Source of the DNA: Sphingobacteriales bacterium
Lineage (GTDB): Bacteria; Bacteroidota; Bacteroidia; Chitinophagales; Chitinophagaceae
NCBI GenBank assembly: GCA_004144185.1
Contig: SEFP01000005.1
Span: 1 to 64,000 of the forward strand
Direction: 5' to 3'
DNA: 64,000 nt
Part shown: one piece after another, positions 60,479 through 64,000 of the stretch
How the letters are laid out: every line of letters starts with the position of its first letter
How positions within the stretch are numbered: position 1 is the first letter of the stretch
Notes under the pieces: generated by a model
The model's input: the letters and a program-made list of their open reading frames with translations, nothing else
Databases searched by the model: none
Told to the model about the DNA's origin: nothing
Position numbers and translations under genes: made by a program

Positions 60479-60859
60479 TTATTTTTTAGCCTTTTCTTTT
60501 TTGGTACCGTACTTGGAGCGGCTTTGCTTCCGGTCTTTCACACCAGCTGTATCGAGGGCACCCCGTACAATGTGGTACCGTACGCCTGGCAGATCTTTTA
60601 CCCGGCCACCACGGATCAGCACGATGCTGTGTTCCTGAAGGTTGTGACCTTCACCCGGAATGTACGCGATGATTTCAATTTTGTTGGTCAAACGAACCTT
60701 CGCTACTTTACGAAGTGCTGAGTTTGGCTTCTTAGGTGTGGTGGTATAAACACGGGTGCAAACGCCGCGGCGCTGCGGGCACGCATCCAGAGCTCGGCTC
60801 TTGGACTTGAGTTCAATTTGCGTGCGTCCCTTACGAACCAGTTGCTGGATAGTAGGCAT
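60479..60859 (-). CDS. rpsL: 30S ribosomal protein S12
   Basis: The 126-aa decoding-centre protein begins [11 protein letters not shown]. The streptomycin-resistance region [16 protein letters not shown] is intact with Lys at both classical positions (KPNS and later [15 protein letters not shown]). [20 protein letters not shown] matches the S12 core. The Lys/Arg-rich C-terminus is usual. It is the first gene of a two-gene operon with rpsG. Confidence 0.98.
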   Translation of the reverse strand: MPTIQQLVRKGRTQIELKSKSRALDACPQRRGVCTRVYTTTPKKPNSALRKVAKVRLTNKIEIIAYIPGEGHNLQEHSIVLIRGGRVKDLPGVRYHIVRGALDTAGVKDRKQSRSKYGTKKEKAKK

Positions 60860-60892
60860 TGCTTACTTCAAGGAAATTTTTTAAAAGGACTG

Positions 60893-60921
60893 CAAAAGTA
60901 AAGCCTTTTTTCCAATTTCAA
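60893..60921 (-). promoter_or_regulatory. Promoter of rpsL-rpsG
   Basis: On the minus strand: TTG (60921-60919), 18-nt spacer, TACTTTTG (60900-60893), giving a leader of about 30 nt. Confidence 0.7.
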
Positions 60922-61048
60922 GCCATTTTCCGGAAAAAAGAACAGAGTATTTCTAAATAGGCAGGTAATGGTAACCCAAAGACTCTCTTTTTGGTTGCTT
61001 CGGTCCGAATGCGTTACGCCACTTCGTAGACGCTGCGAAGTGCGACCA

Positions 61049-62128
61049 TCAGGTCTGGATCATCTGGAGCGTTGTACCCGGACCAAATGCGGCCCGTACC
61101 CGGTCGGTATGGGTATCCGTCAGCAGCACCTGACCAAAGCCGGGCTCCTGAATCATTCCCAATAAGGCTTCCATGCGGTTTTGATCCAGCTTCTCAAATA
61201 CATCGTCGAGCAACAAGGTAGGTGCAAAGCCAAAGCAATCCTGTAGATAACGGTACTGCGCCAGCTTTAATGCAAATAGGAATGTTTTGCGTTGTCCCTG
61301 GGAGGCAAAGGGCCGCACCGGCTGGTCCTGCAGAAAGAAATCCCAGTCGTCCCGGTGAATGCCACGGGTTGTTCGTTGCATCCGAAGGTCATCCTGCAAC
61401 CGATCGGTCAGCCACTGGGCCATTGGTTTCTGATGAATATCCGAATCATACCCGATCCGGATGGTTTCAGCACCTCCGGAAAGTCGCTCGTACGTTTCGT
61501 TCAGAATCGGGGTAAATACCTCAAGCAGGGCCAAGCGCTTTTGATAAATGCCCGTTCCGTGCTCCTGCAACCGGCTGTCGTAGGATTCCAGTTCGATCCG
61601 GTCGCCGGTAGGAACAAAGGCCTGTGCCTTTAGCCAGGCATTGCGCTGTTGCAGCAACCGGTTGTAATGCAACAGATGCTCGAAATAAGCAGGGTCGGTC
61701 TGTGCCAGGATACTGTCGATCCACCGCCGGCGAAGTTCAGAACCCCCCAACAGCAACTCTCCATCATCGGGTGCAATCATCACGGCTGCATACTGACCGA
61801 TAAAATCGGTGGTCTTCGCGACCGGACTGCCGTTGACTGAAAGTTCTTTTTTTCCGGATTCCCAGCGGGCACTTACGATTTCATCCAGTCCCTGCTGTTC
61901 AAACTGGCCAATCAGCTTAAACCCCGGGCTGCCCCAGCGCGCCAGGCTTTGTTGCTGTGCGGTAAAATAGCTTTTGGTATAACACAGGTAATATACTGCA
62001 TCCAGCAACGCGGTCTTGCCGCTGCCGTTGGCACCAGTGATTGCAATAACGGGTGCTTCAAACCGATGCATGACCTGGTCATACAGCCGGTACTGAAAAA
62101 GCGAAAGCTGACGAAGAAACTGCGACAA
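61049..62128 (-). CDS. recF: DNA replication/repair protein RecF
   Basis: RecF is an SMC-like ATPase that helps load RecA at gaps. Walker A: ITGANGSGKTALLDAVYYLC; Walker B region: LLLDDVFEKLDQNRM; the signature SQGQRKTFLFALKLAQY is near the C-terminus. The family starts about 20 residues before Walker A, with a strand like LRQLSLFQYRLYD, so the likely start is TTG at 62128 (359 aa). The ATG at 62197 would add an unconserved leader. The gene diverges from yebC. Confidence 0.92.
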   Translation of the reverse strand: MSQFLRQLSLFQYRLYDQVMHRFEAPVIAITGANGSGKTALLDAVYYLCYTKSYFTAQQQSLARWGSPGFKLIGQFEQQGLDEIVSARWESGKKELSVNGSPVAKTTDFIGQYAAVMIAPDDGELLLGGSELRRRWIDSILAQTDPAYFEHLLHYNRLLQQRNAWLKAQAFVPTGDRIELESYDSRLQEHGTGIYQKRLALLEVFTPILNETYERLSGGAETIRIGYDSDIHQKPMAQWLTDRLQDDLRMQRTTRGIHRDDWDFFLQDQPVRPFASQGQRKTFLFALKLAQYRYLQDCFGFAPTLLLDDVFEKLDQNRMEALLGMIQEPGFGQVLLTDTHTDRVRAAFGPGTTLQMIQT

Positions 62129-62315
62129 GCGAAAGGGAACGATTGAGGAGAAGGAGTCTGGACAGGAAGCTTCCGGAAAACGCAAAAATAAGTGCATTCA
62201 ATGCCGGACCTATACCTGTCAGATGCTTTTTCAGTGGCGAATCCGCAGGCCCGCGATCCGCTGTCGCTTCCGTGTGAGAGATTGGCCTACCTTCGGGCAA
62301 AATTTTTTAAGGCGA

Positions 62316-63026
62316 ATGGGTCGCATATTTGAAGTCCGGAAATCCAAGATGTTTGCGCGGTACGACCGCATGGCAAAGCAGTTTACCCGCATCGGCAAGG
62401 AGATTGCCATTGCGGTCAAAAAGGGCGGTCCCGAACCGGACATCAACCCGATGCTGCGCCGGATTATGCAGAACGCCAAGAGTGTGAACATGCCGAAAGA
62501 CCGCATCGAAGGCGCCATCAAAAATGCCTTGGGTAAGGATACCTCCAACTATGATGAGGTGCTGTATGAAGGCTATGCGCCGCATGGCATTGCCCTTTTG
62601 GTGGAAACGGCCACAGATAATACCACCCGGACGGTAGCCAATGTACGCAGCCATTTTACCAAAGGCGGCGGCGCACTCGGCAACAGCGGTTCCGTAAGTT
62701 TTCTGTTTAAGCATCTGGGCGTTTTTAAACTGGCTGCCGAAGGATTGAATCCGGAAGATCTGGAGCTGGAACTGATCGACGCTGGCTTGGAAGACCTGGG
62801 GGAAGATGAAGATGGAAACCTGGTGCTGCATTGTGAGTTTGCCGATTTTGGCAACATGCAGAAAGCACTGGAAGAGCGCGGACTAGACCCGATTTCCTCC
62901 GAGCTGGAATGGCTTCCGCTCAACACCGTCGAAATCTCTGAAGCACAGGCCGAAGACGTGTTTAAACTGATCGAGCGAGTGGAGCAGGACGATGACGTGC
63001 AACGTGTTTTCCACAATATGGCCTAA
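62316..63026 (+). CDS. YebC/PmpR family protein
   Basis: I chose the ATG at 62316 because the conserved start MGRIFEVRKSKMFARYDRMAKQFTR begins there; 93 nt of open frame precede it. The 236-aa three-domain protein shows GGPEPDINPMLRRIMQNAKSVNMPKDRIEGAIKNA, YEGYAPHGIALLVETATDN, GALGNSGSVSFLF and the C-terminal LEWLPLNTVEI. The family was long listed as a transcription regulator; some members help ribosomes pass polyproline stretches. The role here is not set by sequence. Confidence 0.93.
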   Translation: MGRIFEVRKSKMFARYDRMAKQFTRIGKEIAIAVKKGGPEPDINPMLRRIMQNAKSVNMPKDRIEGAIKNALGKDTSNYDEVLYEGYAPHGIALLVETATDNTTRTVANVRSHFTKGGGALGNSGSVSFLFKHLGVFKLAAEGLNPEDLELELIDAGLEDLGEDEDGNLVLHCEFADFGNMQKALEERGLDPISSELEWLPLNTVEISEAQAEDVFKLIERVEQDDDVQRVFHNMA

Positions 63027-63049
63027 GCCGCACTCTTTACAACAACTCA

Positions 63050-63089
63050 AACGCTCCCGCCGTCTCCAAGACAGCGGGGGCGTTCTCTT
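63050..63089 (+). terminator. yebC terminator
   Basis: Stem AACGCTCCCGC / GCGGGGGCGTT around a 13-nt loop, followed by TCTCTTT. Confidence 0.8.
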
Positions 63090-63216
63090 TAAAACCTGTT
63101 CCGGAAAATCTTGTGGCAACCTTCAGATACTCCGACGCTGGTAACGACACTCCTGAATGGACTCGCTCTGAGAGAAAGCTAGCGAAAAGACCCCTGATAA
63201 AGTGCTAAAACTTAAT

Positions 63217-63255
63217 GTTACCTAATTGTTACCTTTTGGTTACTAAATCGTAACT
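63217..63255 (+). promoter_or_regulatory. Four direct repeats with 11-bp period
   Basis: GTTACC, GTTACC, GTTACT and GTAACT begin at 63217, 63228, 63239 and 63250, exactly 11 bp apart, with AT-rich 5-bp linkers. This matches the binding pattern of OmpR/PhoB-family response regulators (half-sites on one face, 11-bp phase). The last repeat overlaps TAACTTAG, a -7-like box 5 nt before the ATG at 63264. Confidence 0.6.
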
Positions 63256-63263
63256 TAGAGGTC

Positions 63264-64000
63264 ATGGTGCGGACGATTGGGTTATGGCTTTGGATGCTGC
63301 TGGCAACTGCCGGCAGTTGCCTTGCGCAGGATTTTTCCTGGGCCTCCGGAGCTGTAGTGTCTGACCGAAATGAAGTAGTACAGCCTTTAGCCACTCGTCA
63401 TGGCCTCTGTATAATCTCGGTAACGCTCAATGGGGAAGCATATCCGTTTCTGTTTGATACCGGTGCGCCGACCGTCGTTTCCAAGACGCTGGCCAAACGT
63501 CTGAAGGCGCCGGGACTGGGTACAGTCCGGGTACTGGATGCACTGGGCAATCCGGCCCGCGTTCCGGTGGTATCGGTTGCTTCAATCGACCTTTCCGGAA
63601 TTATGGTCTCCGGAACGTCTGCACTGGTGTATGAAGACGACAATCCGATCTTTAAAAGCCTGCAGGTAGATGGTATTCTGGGAAGCAATGCCCTTCAAAA
63701 ACTAATTGTATCGGTATCCGTCCGGTCGAACACCATCCGGTTTGCGACCGCAGCAACCGCACAACCTACTGCCGCCCAACCCATTGCAACGCCGTTGGAT
63801 CATTCACAGGATGTACAGGGTTCGCCCTTCATCGACCTTCGGGTAGGTGGCAACTGGCAGCGCTTTTTGTTTGACAGCGGCTTTGAAGGCCTGGCCGACT
63901 TGTCTGACGAAGCGATTCAGGCTATTCCGTCGGCTGGTGCTGTGGCCGTACGGACCCTCCATGCCGAAAACGGATACAGCGGAATCAATGGAGGCGGAAT
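63264..64000 (+). CDS. Retropepsin-like aspartyl protease family protein (partial)
   Basis: The frame runs off the window edge after 245 codons. It starts MVRTIGLWLWMLLATAGSCLAQ, a signal peptide. Two aspartyl-protease-like repeats are visible: PFLFDTGAPTVVS (D-T-G, residues about 71-83) with VDGILGSNALQ, then RFLFDSGFEG (D-S-G, about 201-210) opening a second lobe. Such tandem-retropepsin proteins are common, uncharacterised periplasmic proteins in Bacteroidota. Four 11-bp-spaced repeats directly upstream suggest control by an OmpR/PhoB-type regulator. Confidence 0.82.
   Translation, partial: MVRTIGLWLWMLLATAGSCLAQDFSWASGAVVSDRNEVVQPLATRHGLCIISVTLNGEAYPFLFDTGAPTVVSKTLAKRLKAPGLGTVRVLDALGNPARVPVVSVASIDLSGIMVSGTSALVYEDDNPIFKSLQVDGILGSNALQKLIVSVSVRSNTIRFATAATAQPTAAQPIATPLDHSQDVQGSPFIDLRVGGNWQRFLFDSGFEGLADLSDEAIQAIPSAGAVAVRTLHAENGYSGINGGG

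Overview
The window comes from a Bacteroidota chromosome of roughly 50-55% GC, most likely in the Chitinophagales/Chitinophagaceae range. The evidence is two proteins with C-terminal type IX secretion (T9SS) sorting domains, Bacteroidota-type promoters (-33 TTG and -7 TAnnTTTG), almost no Shine-Dalgarno sequences, a BtuB-like TonB receptor, a DUF5362 protein, and an ECF sigma factor paired with an inner-membrane/outer-membrane spanning partner. Genus-level placement is not possible from the sequence alone. I see no prophage, transposase, CRISPR array or tRNA.

Layout. 1-573: end of a ribosomal RNA operon (23S tail, 5S). 731-853: a 40-residue microprotein. 1024-4269: a large T9SS-exported beta-helix/Ig-like surface protein. 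4417-7833 (-): two glycosyltransferases, a TraB/GumN protein and a ZIP metal transporter. 7965-12681 (+): YqgE, a lipoprotein, UvrC and a pair of poorly known proteins. 12694-13677 (-): a YpdA-type flavoprotein. 13803-16429 (+): two Rossmann oxidoreductases followed by an AraC regulator. 16467-18839: a Fur-family repressor divergent from a thioredoxin-reductase-like enzyme and an ADP-ribosylglycohydrolase, around a 45-bp palindromic operator. 19029-26272: a DoxX-like membrane protein, DusB, a C1 peptidase, a phosphodiesterase, a LamG/T9SS protein, a TylF-type methyltransferase and proline catabolic PruA. 26868-34063: RsmG, a membrane glycosyltransferase, small proteins, a DPP-IV-type peptidase, KdsA and a MutS-like ATPase. 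34284-36608: the ECF sigma/dual-membrane protein pair. 37159-46040: MtgA, Pgk, a serine hydrolase, CarA, an SDR-type threonine dehydrogenase, a bacterial deoxyhypusine-synthase homologue and two paralogous lipoproteins. 46136-48043: the TonB receptor. 48656-54859 (-): a tripartite RND efflux operon interrupted by an antisense four-helix-bundle gene. 55051-62128 (-): an exported protein, an Ntn-hydrolase/membrane fusion, RecA, a membrane protein, S7, S12 and RecF. 62316-64000 (+): YebC and a truncated aspartyl-protease-like gene.

Genome-scale signals. The palindrome TTCCGGAA is hugely over-represented in genes and spacers, in the manner of the cyanobacterial HIP1 element. Three families of imperfect inverted repeats crowd the long spacers at 26.5, 48.1-48.6 and 58.3-59.1 kb, one nested inside another. 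Many -7 boxes sit only 4-10 nt before the start codon, implying leaderless or nearly leaderless mRNAs.

The most interesting candidates are the TTCCGGAA iteration, the sigma/dual-membrane anti-sigma-like pair, the four-helix-bundle insertion with perfect 13-bp inverted ends, the Fur-box palindrome, and four 11-bp-spaced GTTACY repeats before the last gene.
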